Positions 42,141 through 53,275 are shown, counted from the stretch's first letter. The stretch is DNA of 64,000 nucleotides from Prorocentrum cordatum (GCA_963575745.1 CAUYUJ010019272.1:62001-126000); one strand, 5' to 3'. Notes: a model not told the origin generated them from the sequence alone. Translations and numbers: made by a program.

Positions 42141-42442
42141 CCAACCCCGCCGCACTCCCCATCCCCCCAACTCCCCTCCCCTATCCACTCTCCGCCCCTC
42201 CCCCTCCCGTTCCACGCCCCCCTCCCCACCACCCCCGTTCCCCCACCCCTCGCGCACCTCAGAGGCCGCCCCTCCCGGCGGGCCGCGCGGCCGCCCGTCC
42301 CTCGGGCGAGCCTCCGCCGATGTCGTCGTCGTCGTCGTCCACGGCTGTCGCCGCCGCCGCCGCCGTCGGTCTTCTGTCGTCCGCCGCCGCCGTCGCCAGA
42401 GTCCGCCGCTGTCTCTCCCGCGTCCTCGTTCACCACCACCCC

Positions 42443-42609
42443 TGACTACCTACCAGGCCACCCCAACCCAACCCGAAGACCCGAATTTCGGGTTGGGGGG
42501 GGTAAGGGTTCCACATGTGTTTTTTCGATGTTTCCCGACCCCCCCCCACTAGAAATCGAGGGTAAATCTGAGCCTTCGGGTTGGGTTGGGGTGGTTTGGT
42601 GGGTGGTGA
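42443..42609. mobile_element. Fold-back element family F1, copy 1
   Basis: 167 bp with ~36-bp imperfect terminal inverted repeats: TGACTACCTACCAGGCCACC at the left, the complement of TCACCACCCACCAAACCACC at the right, both followed by CCAACCCAACCCGAAG. Interior has ACCCGAATTTCGGGTT, a second small palindrome, and an AATCGAGGGTAAA-like word. Copies at 43100-43265 and 50535-50693. Confidence 0.85.
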
Positions 42610-42824
42610 CCCCCGCCGTCACAAATCGCCGCCATCGTCGCCGCTGTGGACGCGCCAGCGCCGTCGGCCGCCGCCGCCGTCGGCCTGCAGCCCATGCTCG
42701 CGCGCCGGAGCTCCTTCAGCTGGCCTCTGGCCCGGCGCAGGGCGGCGTCCTGCCCCCGCGGCGCCCCTGCCGCTCCTCGCGCCCGAAAGTCGTGTTCCTG
42801 CCTGTTACCACCTCCTTTTTACCT

Positions 42825-42950
42825 CCTTCCTCCCCCTCCTCCTCCTCCTCCCTCCTCCTCCCCCTCCTACTCCTCCATTCCCTCCCCCTCCTCCTCCCCC
42901 TCCTACTCCTCCTCCATCTCCTCCCCCTCCTCCCCCTCCCTGCCGCCCCC
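42825..42950 (+). repeat. CCT microsatellite
   Basis: CCTCCT/CTCCCC words over about 120 bp between F1 copies 1 and 2. Confidence 0.9.
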
Positions 42951-43099
42951 GCATCGTCGTCGGCCGGCCCGACAGCCACAGGGCCGGATCCGACCCTCTG
43001 GCCCCTCCGCGGCGGCGCTCCTTGCTGCGCATCTCCTCGTCGGCGGCGCGCACCTCCTGCGGGGGGGGCACGCGGAACGGGTGAGGGCTGGCCCGAGAG

Positions 43100-43265
43100 T
43101 GACTACCTACCAGACCACCCCAACCCGACCCGAAGACCCGAATTTCGGGTTGGGGGGGTACGGGTTCCATATGTGTTTTCTCGATGTTCCACGACCCCCC
43201 CCAACTGGAAATCGAGGATAAATTGGGGCCTTCGGGTTGGGTTGGGGTGGTTTGGTGGGTGGTGA
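43100..43265. mobile_element. Fold-back element family F1, copy 2
   Basis: 166 bp, about 90% like copy 1 by eye, same ends. On its 3' side in the minus-strand direction (43045-43060) there is a CCCCCCGCAG/GAGGTGCGC junction followed by an open, charged segment (EVRAADEEMRSKERRRG), which would suit a splice acceptor and exon. On the other side a minus-strand segment (43290-43510) reads RQIVPQLEADEAQLQQG. The element may therefore sit in or be an intron. Confidence 0.82.
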
Positions 43266-43799
43266 GAGAGGGCGGGTGGGGAATCCAAACGGTTCACCAC
43301 CCGAGGGCTCCGACTCGTCGGCCGAACCCACGCACGCAGTACGCTCACCGAAGGCGCTCACCCCTGTGGAATTCAGGCTCCAGCAGGCCCAAAAAGGCGC
43401 CGAGACGGGAGCCTGACCAGGAGACCTTGGCTGGGCCGCGTCCACCTCCCCCTGCTGGAGTTGGGCCTCGTCTGCCTCCAGCTGAGGAACGATCTGTCGT
43501 TTGATCTCGAAAAGGCAGGGGGCACAAGGGAGGAGGGGGAAGGCAGGAGGGAGGAGCAGCAGCAGCAGCAGTAGCGGAAGGAGAAGGAGGAGACGCAAAA
43601 GGAGGGGATGGAACAGCAGCAGGATCCTCACCACCGCCCTGGAGTATGGTGTGAGAGAACACAAGAAAAGGAAATCCCACCAGCCCTCTGGGCGTAGGTG
43701 GTCTAGGCAGTATCCTCTTCCAACCTCCTTCTTTCCCTTCGGGCAGGGGTTTACCCCTCCCCCATACCCCGTCCTCTGGACATGGACGGGGCGCCCCGC

Positions 43800-44370
43800 G
43801 AGGTGTCAGAGGGAACTCTTTCGCCCAAGATGGCTCCAAGAGGGCCTCAGAGAGGCCAAGATGACCTCCAAGATGGCTCAGGATAGCCCAAGATGCCTCA
43901 ACTCGGATCCCAAGATGCTCCAAGAGGCCCCAAGAACGCTCCAAGACGGCTCCAAGACGCCTCCGAGACCTCCAAGGCCCTGTCGCGTCCGATGGCCATC
44001 CAGGGCCTCAACATGGCTGCAAGATGCCCAAGAGGGCCCCAGGAGAGATCCAAGAGAGCACCAAGACGGCCCCAAGAGCGCCCAATGGTGTTCCGAGAGC
44101 GCCCCAGGACCAAGAGGCGACTTTGGGGGCTCCCCGTGGGGAGGGAATTAAGGAGCTCCTCTTCTTTGATCGAACTCCTCCAGAATGGCCCCAAGAGCGC
44201 TCCTAAGGCTCCCAAGAGTGCCCAAAGATGGCCCCCAGAGGCGCCCAGACGGCCCCAAGTGGCGCAAAACATGCCTCCAAGAGGCTGCCAAGAGGCCACC
44301 AAGAGGCTTCAAGAAATCCCAGAGGTACCCAAGACGCTCAAAGATGGCCCTGGGCTCGCCAAGCTGCGCA
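43800..44370 (+). repeat. CCAAGATGGCTCCAAGAGG low-order repeat
   Basis: Degenerate ~10-20 bp words (CCCCAAGATG, CTCCAAGAG). Related to 54590-54740, with a shared flank TTTGATCGAACTCCTCCA versus TTTGATCGACTTCCTCCA. Confidence 0.8.
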
Positions 44371-44385
44371 TTCTGCTCCTCTTCC

Positions 44386-44425
44386 TCCTCCTCCTCCTCC
44401 TCCTCCTCCTCCTCCTCGGCCCGCC
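44386..44425 (+). repeat. CCT microsatellite
   Basis: Short (CCT)n preceding the 65-bp core array. Confidence 0.9.
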
Positions 44426-44447
44426 TCGCGAGCCTCGGGTCCACTGT

Positions 44448-44795
44448 TCGCCTGCGACATCCTCGCAACTCTAAACCTCGGAGGTGTCCTGCCCCATGGA
44501 GGTCCGGCCACTTTCGCCCGCCATCCACGCAACCCTGGGATCCGAGATGCCCTGAACTAAAATAGTTCAGCCACTTCCGCCTGAAACATCCCCGCAACTC
44601 TGGATTCCCAGATGTCCTGTCCCGTGGTGGTCTGGCCATTTTCGCCTGCGACATCCTCGCAACTCTGGGTTCCAAGATGCTCCGAACTCAGGTGTTCAGG
44701 CCACTTTCGCCTGAGACATCCTCGCAACTCTGGGTTCCGAGATGCCCTGAGCTGAGGTGGTCAGGCCACGTTCGCCTGAGACATCCTCGCAACGC
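44448..44795 (-). repeat. Spaced core repeat, 65-bp type, minus orientation
   Basis: Six cores at about 44448, 44513, 44576, 44641, 44706 and 44771 (65-bp period). On the minus strand they read GTTGCGAGGATGTCTCAGGCGAA-like, cut here to GCGAGGATGTCTCAGGCGAA. They match the core of 3282-3819 at nearly every position, but the intervals are unrelated. Confidence 0.85.
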
Positions 44796-45039
44796 TGGCC
44801 TCGGAGAGGCATTGCCCTCGTCGATCCTCCTGCTCGATCCCGAATCCTCTGGAGGGGGCTCTTACTCGATCTTAGATTATTTTGCGTTCACCTCCTGCCT
44901 CTTCCCCTTCTCTTAGGCACGCCCTGGCGGCGCCGCCCCAGCTTCCCCTTCTCCATCTCCGATCCCGCCGTCATGGTGTCTTCCTGCTTCAAACGCCCTT
45001 TCAGTTTTTTGTATAAGCCTGGGCACACACGTGCCACAT

Positions 45040-45050
45040 GTGTATATATG

Positions 45051-45085
<35 letters not shown>

Positions 45086-45090
45086 GTATT
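45040..45090 (+). repeat. TA microsatellite
   Basis: Alternating T and A with a few G and AA interruptions. Confidence 0.92.
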
Positions 45091-45122
45091 GATTAACAAA
45101 GATCCAGGACGCAATCTGGGGG

Positions 45123-45262
45123 GACCAAAAGGTTCCAATACCACTACTCCCTGGACCCCTCCTGGGGTGCGTTCTGACCAAAATTCGCCAGCGGAGGCGA
45201 CGAGGGCCTCCCAGGAGGCTCCAAAGATCAAACACGTGGGAGGGGTAGCGGTAGGGGTTCCT
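45123..45262. mobile_element. Fold-back element family F2, copy 1
   Basis: About 140 bp. Starts GACCAAAAGGTTCCAATACC and ends GGGGTAGCGGTAGGGGTTCC. Contains AGGGCCTCCCAGGAGGC, a small palindrome common to all three copies. Copies at 51547-51699 and 57060-57214. Confidence 0.78.
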
Positions 45263-45299
45263 CTTCCTCCTCTGGGCCTCACTAGCCCGTGGTTCTGGC

Positions 45300-45480
45300 T
45301 GAGGATGAGGAGGATGAGGAGGTGGAGGAGGAGGAGGAGGAGGACGAGGGAGGATGAGGACGAAGAGGAGGAGGAGGAGGAGGAGGAGGAGGAGGAGGAG
45401 GAGGAAGAGGAGGAGCGAGGAGCGAGGAGCCAGGAGCGAGGAGCGAGGAGCGAGGAGCGAGGAGCGAGGCCCTGGCCTGG
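45300..45480 (+). repeat. GGA microsatellite with GAGCGAGGA tail
   Basis: GATGAGGAGG words, then (GGA)n, then seven copies of AGGAGCGAGGAGCG-type 7- and 8-mers up to 45470. Confidence 0.9.
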
Positions 45481-45489
45481 GCGGCGCAC

Positions 45490-46465
45490 CCGCACCACCT
45501 CCGCCACCAGGCGGGGCCCGCGGCACGGTGGAGAGGCGGGGGCGGCGCCCCCTGCGGCGCCGCGGGGCGGCCCGTGGGCGGGGCCCGTGGGCCCTGCTCG
45601 CGCTCCACGCCCCGCCCGCTCCGCCGAGCGTGTTCGGCCTCAGGGGCAGCCCCCTCTCGCGAGCAGCGCAGGGCCGCCGTCGTGAGAATAGCTCGTGCTC
45701 AACCAGCCGCCAGAGGCAAGCAGCCCTGCGCACGCACACAAGCTTGAATGATGCACACCATCCCTTCGGCCATTCCGCTCCGTTCCGGTCCGCCCTCTCC
45801 GCCACAAGCTGCCTCTGCCTCCCCCCACTCCACGAGCCAGGGAGGAAGCCCCTGGGAGGCGATGCACGACGTACGGTGTACGACATCACAGGACAGTCAC
45901 ACAAGTACACAAGCAGGCCAAAAGAGGCTACTCATGCCTGGCATGTTTGGCCTTGCTCCCCTCGGTCAGGGCCACCATGTCGGAGTGTCCTGGAGTGTCC
46001 TGGGCCCCAGTCTGTGGCCGAGGACACTGAGCATAAAGAGCGCCAGGCACCATGCGCCGCGCCTGATCGCGAGGCACACGGCTGGCAGCGGCCTCCAAAA
46101 CGGGGGCCGCTGGGCCACTGTGGCCTGCAAAGAGACCTCGCCCGATACGCTGGAAGTTCTACCGACCCCTCTCCGTGAGAGGGGACGCACTCTGTAACGA
46201 ACTGCCCGACGCAAACGCTCGGCCCATCGGGGTTCCTGCTCGTAGCAGCGCAGGGCGCACTTCTGCATCTCCTGGCGGACGGGGGCGAGGCGGCGGAGCC
46301 GCGGGGAGTGAAGGGGGCGGCAGCGGGGCAGAGCGGGAGAGGTTGGCTCCACACCCTCCTCCTCCTGATCATCCTCCTCGTGCTGCTGCTCCTCCTCCTG
46401 CACCTCTCCGTCGTCCTCTTCCCCTCTCCTCATCGCACTCAGCAGTTCCATCGTCATCTTCATCG
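45490..46465. other. No supported gene
   Basis: GC-rich, mixed sequence with open frames on both strands but no recognisable motif. The minus-strand frame at 45932-46372 is not more convincing than its shadows. Confidence 0.45.
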
Positions 46466-46469
46466 TCGC

Positions 46470-46483
46470 CACCCTCATCGTCA

Positions 46484-46572
<89 letters not shown>

Positions 46573-46591
46573 GCATCAGCATCAGCATCAG

Positions 46592-46637
<46 letters not shown>

Positions 46638-47205
46638 TCATCATCATCATCTGCAGCATCATCATCATCGTCATCATCATCATCATCACCAGCATCATCA
46701 TCATCATCATCTCCAGCATCAACATCATCATCGTCATCGTCATCGTCGTCATGATCGGCATCATCATCGTCATCATCGTCATGCTCATCATCCCCATCAT
46801 CGCCAACATCATGTTCGCCCGCATCCTCACCGCACCGTCATCGTAGGCTTAGTCGCTGCCTACCATCATCAGCGCCAGCAGCACCACAAATACCACCACC
46901 ACCGTAATCACCACAACCACCACCATCATCATCGTCATCACAACCACAAGTAGCATCATCAGCATCATCATCAACAACATCACCATCATCAACATAATCA
47001 TCATCAGCATCATCAACATCCTTGTCGTTATCATCATTAGCATCATCATCATCAGCATCATCAATCGCATCATCAGCATCATCATCGTCATCGTCATCAC
47101 CCGCATCATGTTCATCACCATCACCACTTGCACCATCATCATCATCATCAGCAGCATCATAATCAGCAGCAACAACATCATCATAACGTTAGTAGCAGCA
47201 GCAAT

Positions 47206-47254
<49 letters not shown>

Positions 47255-47794
47255 CCACCGTCACTACCACCACCACCACCAGAATTACCATGACAGTGCT
47301 CGTCTTCAGCACCAATGGTAGCAACGTCAATATCAGCAGCAGCAGCAACAGCATCATCACACGCAGCTGCAGCATCCTCATCCTCATCCTCATCATCCTC
47401 ATCATCCTCCTCATAAGCAGCATCAACAGTATCATCATAAGCATCATCATAAGCAGCAGTAACACCATCACCAAGCATAAATCATCATCAGCACCATCAG
47501 CATCATCATCATAATCAGAATCATCACCATCACCGTCGTCGTCGTCCTGGTCGTCGTCATCAGCATCATCATCATCGTCATGGTCATAATCAGCATCATC
47601 ATAAGCATCATCGTCATCGCCATGATCATCAGCATCACCATCATCAGCATCATCATTACCATCACCATCACCATCACCATCACCATCACGACCAACACCC
47701 TCATCGTCACTTTCATCGCCACCCTCATCGTCACTTTCATCGTCAGCCTCCTCCGCCTCCTTCTTTTCCTCCACCTCCTCCTCCTCCTCCTCAT

Positions 47795-47888
<94 letters not shown>

Positions 47889-47930
47889 GTTATACCAGAG
47901 GTAATCCTCGTCAGCAGCAGCACCATCATT
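46470..47930 (+). repeat. 1.4-kb CAT-rich microsatellite domain
   Basis: Pure (CAT)n at 46480-46640 and 47790-47890, with imperfect CAT/CAG/CGT triplets in between. The whole stretch keeps a triplet rhythm on the plus strand, so it gives long poly-His, poly-Ile, poly-Ser (plus) and poly-Asp, poly-Met (minus) ORFs that are not genes. Confidence 0.95.
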
Positions 47931-47999
47931 AGCACCATCGTCATTGCCATCCTCACCACCACCACCACCACCACCACCACCATCGTCACCAACTCGTCC

Positions 48000-48435
48000 C
48001 CATCCCCCCCCTCTGTTCGTCTCCCCTCCCTCCTCTGCGATTGGTCTTCTTCGCTGCGGCGGACAAACCGGAAAAGGATGCAAGACAGCCCTGCACGCGA
48101 CCGCACAGGGTCGGGCCCTGAGGCCCTCGAGACCGCTCCCCGAAGTCCGACTCCGAGCCCTCCCCACCCCTGATGATGTTGTTTCTATTACTCTTGGTAA
48201 CGGTCATTACCCAGGGGGAGGTGGCCGGGGCCCCAAGTACCAGCCACGCTTGGGCGGCGAGGGGCACGTCGGGGTGGGGGTGCGCTGCGATCGCCACTGC
48301 ATGCGCACGTGCACCAGCATGTGGGGGGGGGGTCCAGCCCCCCCCCCTATGCCATACGTGCAATCGCCACCGTTACCCAGAAGATCGTTTTTGTTTTTCG
48401 GCGATGGCCTTGGGCGTGGCTTAATGGCGGGGTCA
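48000..48435. other. No supported gene
   Basis: GC-rich with G-runs; nothing recognisable. Confidence 0.45.
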
Positions 48436-48438
48436 TCA

Positions 48439-48569
48439 ATGGGGGGGTCAGAAACGGCTCCCTTTCGTGCCCCTTTCGGGCCCCTCCAAAGCCCCAGGGG
48501 GCTCGTTTAGGTACCGTTTGGGTACCTTTTCGGGCCACTCGCCATCCCCCCATTTATGACCCCCCCATT
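48439..48569. mobile_element. Fold-back element F3
   Basis: Ends AATGGGGGGGTCAGAAA (48439-48455) and TTTATGACCCCCCCATT (48553-48569) are inverted repeats with one mismatch. Interior holds CCCCTTTCGGGCCCCTCC and a GGTACCGTTTGGGTACC direct pair. 131 bp in total. The G-run plus TCA/TTGA end resembles F6 at 55450. Confidence 0.7.
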
Positions 48570-49109
48570 ACGCAGCGCCCAATGGCCTGGGTTATCTGGT
48601 TATCCGGGGGGGGGGAGGGAGGGGGGGGGGAGGTGCGGGCGGATAACCTAACCGTTTCGCTTTGGGCAGCCCCACGTGGGCCCGCGCGAGCCAGCACTGC
48701 CCCCCACCACACCCCCTCCGGAGCTGTGCAACCGACGAGGTCGGGTTACCCAGGGCGGGGGCGGGTAGCGACCGCTTGCCGTCGCTCGGCTCGGACGTCC
48801 ATTTCCCGTGCACTGCATCGTTTCGTGCGGCCTTCGGTTCTCGAGATGACCCAGGATGATCTGAGATGGTCCAGATTTTCTGGCGCTGGCCTCGCCAGGA
48901 GAAATACACACGCCCGAGCGATGGCAGGGCCGCTGCGCGCCCGAGGGTACCGACGGCAGCCTCCGCCTCCCCCGAAGGGGCGGGCCGGCGACCCCGGCCG
49001 GCCTCCTTGCTCAGCGGCCAGTCCATCGACGGCCGCGGCGGGAGGCCCGCGCCGCCCAGCGACATCGGCCCGCGCCTGGAGCCCCCCGCAGGCGGGCGGG
49101 CGCGGCGGG

Positions 49110-49275
49110 TGCGGCCTCCTCCTCCTCCTCCTCCGCCTCCTCCTCCTCCTCCTCCGCCTCCTCCGCCTCCGCCTCCTCCTCCTCCGCCTCCTCCTCCTCC
49201 TCCTCCTCCGCCTCCGCCTCCCGCGGGGTTGTGGTCGGCCTCCTCCTCCTCCTCCTCCTCCGCCTCCTCCGCCCG
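49110..49275 (+). repeat. CCT/CCGCCT microsatellite
   Basis: CTCCTCCTCCGCCTCC words over 165 bp. Confidence 0.93.
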
Positions 49276-49585
49276 CTGTGGCTCGGGCCAGGCTCGGGTG
49301 CTACGTGTGTGGGGAGGGCGGGTGGGAGTGAGCGAGACGGCTTGCGGGCGGGGAGGGAGACTCTTGACCCCTCCCCCTCCCCCTCCCCCCTCCCCTGGAC
49401 ATGGACGGGGGGGGCTGCGAGGTGGCAGAGGGCCCATTTGAAGTCAAAATGGCTCCACGATGGCTTCAGAAAGCCCTCGTAGCAAGTTGGGCTCGAAATG
49501 CTTGTTCCCCGAGGACGAAGTGGCCGCTAGTCCGCGGCCAGACTTTGGTGTTCCATGTCTGGACAGTTCGAGGATGAGGACGAAG

Positions 49586-49725
49586 GGGTCCCAGGACACA
49601 CAAATAAATACGCACATATAAAAAGATTCCCCATACTTTCCTATATCTTCCCCCCCACTTCCCATATCTTCCCATATTGTCTGGGGAATCGACGACTAAT
49701 TGTGCCTATGCTTTTTCCCTCCTGA
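49586..49725. mobile_element. Dispersed repeat F4, copy 1
   Basis: About 140 bp shared with 60762-60917. Landmarks are GGACACACAAATAAATAC, GATTCCCCATA, CTTCCCATA and TTTTCCCTCCTGA. No strong terminal inverted repeat; one end (minus strand) is TGTGTGTCCCAGG, compatible with a 3' splice site followed by G. Confidence 0.75.
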
Positions 49726-49728
49726 GAG

Positions 49729-50534
49729 GACATGATTGGGGAGACCTCCGATGAATATGCTCGGAATTACCTTCGGGAGCTTGACAAAGAGCTCGGGGAG
49801 GTGCCTAGCAACAGGGTCTGGCATGGCAGGCGCGCACGCGAGAGCTCGAGGAGGCACGAGACCGTCTTCGCACCAAACTGCTGAAGTCCAAACCCCAAGT
49901 CGGGCGTGTCCCCCTACAGGGAGATCTTTGACGAACAAGAAGAAAAAATACTCCAATAATGCTCCAAAATGGTCAACAAAATACTCAAAAAATAGTTTCC
50001 AGACTATATGTTGAGTATGTTTGAATATTCCTCCTGTAGAGGGACGGGCACGACTTAATCCAAACCGATCCTCGCCAGGGATCGCACAGGCACAGGTCGC
50101 CCGGAGGCCGCTGAGAGACAACTGCTCAAGTCCAAGGAGAGCTTGGGCAAGCAGCGATCTCAACTGGCCGGACACAGCAAGCAGGGCATCAGATAATTAC
50201 CTTGCGAAACGACGGAGCGTGCTGGCACAAGCGGCAGGAGAAATGGCGTCCCAGCCCATGGGGGCGGTCGGCCTTGACACGACCAAGCTGTCCGAGGTTC
50301 AGATGCGCTGCGGGCTCGGCGGACCAGGCCATCAGGGTCGCACAGGCCACCATCCAGAACCTCCCCAGCATCGTGTCCAACACCCCGCTGGTCCCAGTCG
50401 GCTCGGAGAAGGGCGTGGCAGTGGCGGCTCCGTCCCAGGTCCCTGCGGAGCCACCGGCAGCAGCTGACGCCTCAGGAGCTTCTGCAGGTCCCGCAGCAAC
50501 TCCGCTGGCCCAAGCCACCATCCATCTCTTGTCC
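49729..50534 (+). pseudogene. Plus-strand coding-like fragments (unknown)
   Basis: Scattered open segments on the plus strand look coding: RNYLRELDKELGEVPSNRVW (49770-49830), ELEEARDRLRTKLLKSKP (about 49838-49895, next frame), ERQLLKSKESLGKQRSQLAG (about 50110-50165), and AIRVAQATIQNLPSIVSNTP (about 50320-50385) with an Ala/Pro-rich tail up to the F1 copy at 50535. Charged helical composition suggests a coiled-coil protein, possibly a retroposon ORF1 or linker. Frames change between segments, so it is decayed or split by introns. Family not recognised. Confidence 0.35.
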
Positions 50535-50693
50535 TGACGAACTACCAAACCACCCCAACCCAACCCGAAGATCCGAAATTCGCCCGAATTTCGGGTTGGG
50601 GGGGGGGGTCAATGTCCCCCCACCCACCCCCACTGGAAATGGAGGGCAAACTGAGGCCTTCGGGTCGGGTTGGGGTGGTTTGGTGGGTGGTGA
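50535..50693. mobile_element. Fold-back element family F1, copy 3
   Basis: 159 bp. Left end TGACGAACTACCAAACCACC, right end complement TCACCACCCACCAAACCACC. Flanked on both sides by open plus-strand sequence (ATPLAQATIHLLS before; DELRTLLGTAAPAA after). Removing roughly this interval, with a GA or GC donor and an AG acceptor, would join two coding-like segments. Confidence 0.82.
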
Positions 50694-50694
50694 G

Positions 50695-51235
50695 TCCAAA
50701 GATGAGCTGCGCACGCTCCTGGGCACGGCCGCACCGGCAGCGTCCCTCCCCGGCTGGAGGGCGACGACCTCCGCGAGAGGACCAGGCACACGCACCGCGT
50801 CGCCAGCCTGCCGAGGACTGGCGCAAGCGGTGATCAGCCTGATCACGTAAGATGATGGTAGCATCCAGCTTCGCGGCAGGACGGGCGAGAGGGCAAGTTG
50901 GCTCTACGTCACGTCGAGGCGAATGGCTCGACTCCACGAGCTCTGCCAATTCCAGTGTTGTGCGCAGGTCGAGCTCGGCAGGCCTATCCCGACCTCGCCT
51001 TTGATGAGTTCGACTTCCCGACGGATGCCCAGTACTAACCACTGACAGCTCCTAGGTTTCCAGGGCAGCTGTTAGACTTGCGGTGAGAGGAGCACAACAA
51101 CTTCGCCTGGATGAGCTGGAGTGGGCGAGGGTCGCGGCGTCTCAGTCGATGGTGGCCCGCGCATCGGTAGCAGCCGAGATTGCGAGTCTCGCAGTCGAGG
51201 CTGCTCTCCCAGGTTGCAACAAGAGGAGGAGAGGA
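50695..51235 (+). pseudogene. Plus-strand coding-like fragments, continued
   Basis: DELRTLLGTAAPAASLPGW (from about 50704) and, after a break, LDELEWARVAASQSMVARAS with AAEIASLAVEAALPG (51110-51210). Same charged/alanine-rich character as the segments before the F1 copy. It runs out in a GGA/GCA-repeat (51220-51430). Confidence 0.3.
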
Positions 51236-51475
51236 AGGGGAGGAACAGGAGGTGGAGGAAAGGATACGGCGCAGCGGAATAAGTAGTAGCAGCAGCAGCA
51301 GCAGCAGGAGGAACCAGCGTCAAGAGGGCAGGGAGGGGGAGGAGCAGCAGCAGCAGCAAGAGGAGCAAGAAGGTGGGCGAGGGAGGACGAGGATCACAAG
51401 GGAGGGAGGGGCAAGAGCAGCAGGGGGAAGGAGATCATAATCGATGCTCTCTCTCTCTCTCTCTCTTCCTGTCTC
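51220..51475 (+). repeat. GGA/GCA and CT simple repeats
   Basis: AGGAGGAGAGG, GCAGCAGCA and (CT)n (51448-51470) words. Confidence 0.88.
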
Positions 51476-51546
51476 TCTGATCAAAGGGGGGAGGGGGATA
51501 GTACGGATATGCGTCAAGTCAGGCATGCTGCCCATGTCCTCCACTG

Positions 51547-51699
51547 GGGAAACCGAAGGGTACCGATACGGCTACTCCCCAGACATTTCCCGGGGCGCGT
51601 TCCGACCAGGCTCTCGGGGCGACCCAGCGTAGCCACGGGGGGCCTCCCAGGAGGCCCAACAAGAGGAAAGCGAGGAGATGGTAGCGGTATGGGCACCTC
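51547..51699. mobile_element. Fold-back element family F2, copy 2
   Basis: Starts GAAACCGAAGGGTACCGATA, ends GGTAGCGGTATGGGCACC, with the internal GGGCCTCCCAGGAGGCCC-like palindrome. 153 bp. Confidence 0.78.
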
Positions 51700-52029
51700 T
51701 GATCCACACCGCGCACAGAGAGTCTGGACGCCCAGCGAACGCGCAGCGAGCGCGCTCGAGCGCAGAAGAGCCGTCGCGGGGGGGACGAAGGGAGCGGCAG
51801 GACGCGGAGGGCGAGGAGGAGGAGGCCGAGGACGGCAGCAGGTACGACGAAGACGACGAGGTTCACAGCCATGACCGCGCCGAATTCGACGAACACCACG
51901 ATCACGACCACGACCATTACCCAGACACCGACCACGACCACGACTACGACCGCGACGTCGACGACGACGAAACTGGCGACGACCACGACTACGACCACGA
52001 CCACGACGACAACAGCGGCAATGACAGCG

Positions 52030-52365
52030 TCGGTTTCGGAGGAGGAGGAGGAGGAGGAGGAGGAGGAGGAGGAGGAGGAGGAGGAGGAGGAGGGAGGGGG
52101 AGTGAGGAGGAGGAGGAGGAGAAGGAGGAGGAGGAGTGATCGTGGGGCAAGAGTGACTTTTTTGCTGCGCGGCCTTCGGGGAGACGCGGGGGGGGGCCGA
52201 GCCCGAGCGTGCAGGCCTCTGCCGTCGCACCGCACTCAACTCCTTCTCTCCTCCTCCTCCTCCTCCTCCTCCCTCCTCCTCCTCCTCCTCCTCCTCCTCC
52301 TCCTCCTCCTCCTCCTCCCTCCTCCTCCTCCTCCTCCTCCTCCTCCTCCTCCTCCTCCTCCTCCG
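52030..52365. repeat. Inverted GGA / CCT microsatellite pair
   Basis: (GGA)n at 52038-52135 is followed 110 bp later by (CCT)n at 52245-52365, so the two tracts are complementary and could fold back as arms of about 90 bp. Confidence 0.88.
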
Positions 52366-52399
52366 AGGCACCAACGGTCCCGCACCATGAGGCCACTCC

Positions 52400-53270
52400 G
52401 GCGAACGGTCACTCCGGCGAGCAGCCGACAGCGGCGGCGGCGACAACACGCGCCTCGCGGCTGGGCGCAGCCCACGGACACGCGCGCGGGTGGGGGCGCC
52501 GGGGCGGCCAACAAAAAACTGCGCGAGTGGCGTCCAGGAGGGAGGAGTGCGGAGCTGCGGAGGGAGGTGAGGAGGGAGGAAGGAGTAGGAGGAAGGAATG
52601 GGAATGAGGCTGGGCGGGCCGAAGTCCGCCTGCCGCCGCAGCGGCCTAAGGTGAGTTGGGCCTCCTCCAGGGGCCACCACTCCGACTCGGACCTGTTGTC
52701 CCGCTTAGCTCGCTGCACTCTTTCGCCCGCTCAACCGCAGAATGAGGCGACTCAAACCCGTGCAAGCGGGCAGCTTGGGCCAGGTCCAATGCGTGGACCT
52801 TCGCCTTGTGCCGGTGGAGGCTGGCGGGGGCGCGGGAACCCGTCCCCGCGGACGCCCAAGGAGGCCCGCAAGCAGGCCCATCCGAGGACCCAACACCAGG
52901 CGGCGAAAACCCAACCCCGGCCCCCGACGCAGCACCGTCGGCCCACACCAGCTTCCCCTGAACCCATTTGACATCCACTTTCTCTAGGCCTCGAAACGTA
53001 CGCAGATTTGGAGGAGGATTCGGAGCCAGAGGGTGGAGGAACCTACGGAGCCTGACCTTTGGGTCTTGAACCCAGGGTGCTTGGGCCCGTAACGCACTCC
53101 CGCGAGGCCCCTTCTAGGGGCCACTCTGAGTCCCACAGAGGCCGCACAAGCCTTACAGAAGAACAAACATTGGCCAGCTTCTGGGCCGTCCACATCACAA
53201 TTCACCACAGCACGCCCTTGAAACAGCCACGGCCGACCAGGAACAACCCCGAGCTCCACCCCATCCCCCT
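52400..53270. other. No firm gene; weak minus-strand signal
   Basis: The minus-strand frame 52646-52978 (MDVKWVQGKLVWADGAASGA at its start) has a natural composition, but no motif and no neighbours that would support it. The rest is GC-rich with no clear coding strand. Confidence 0.35.
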
Positions 53271-53275
53271 CGATG

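Noticed and set aside
45740-46200. Possible gene with mixed composition on either strand
   Set aside because: No motif, no start context and equal openness on both strands.
46470-48100. Poly-Asp, poly-Met, poly-His and poly-Ser proteins
   Set aside because: Translations of CAT/ATG microsatellites in several frames at once.
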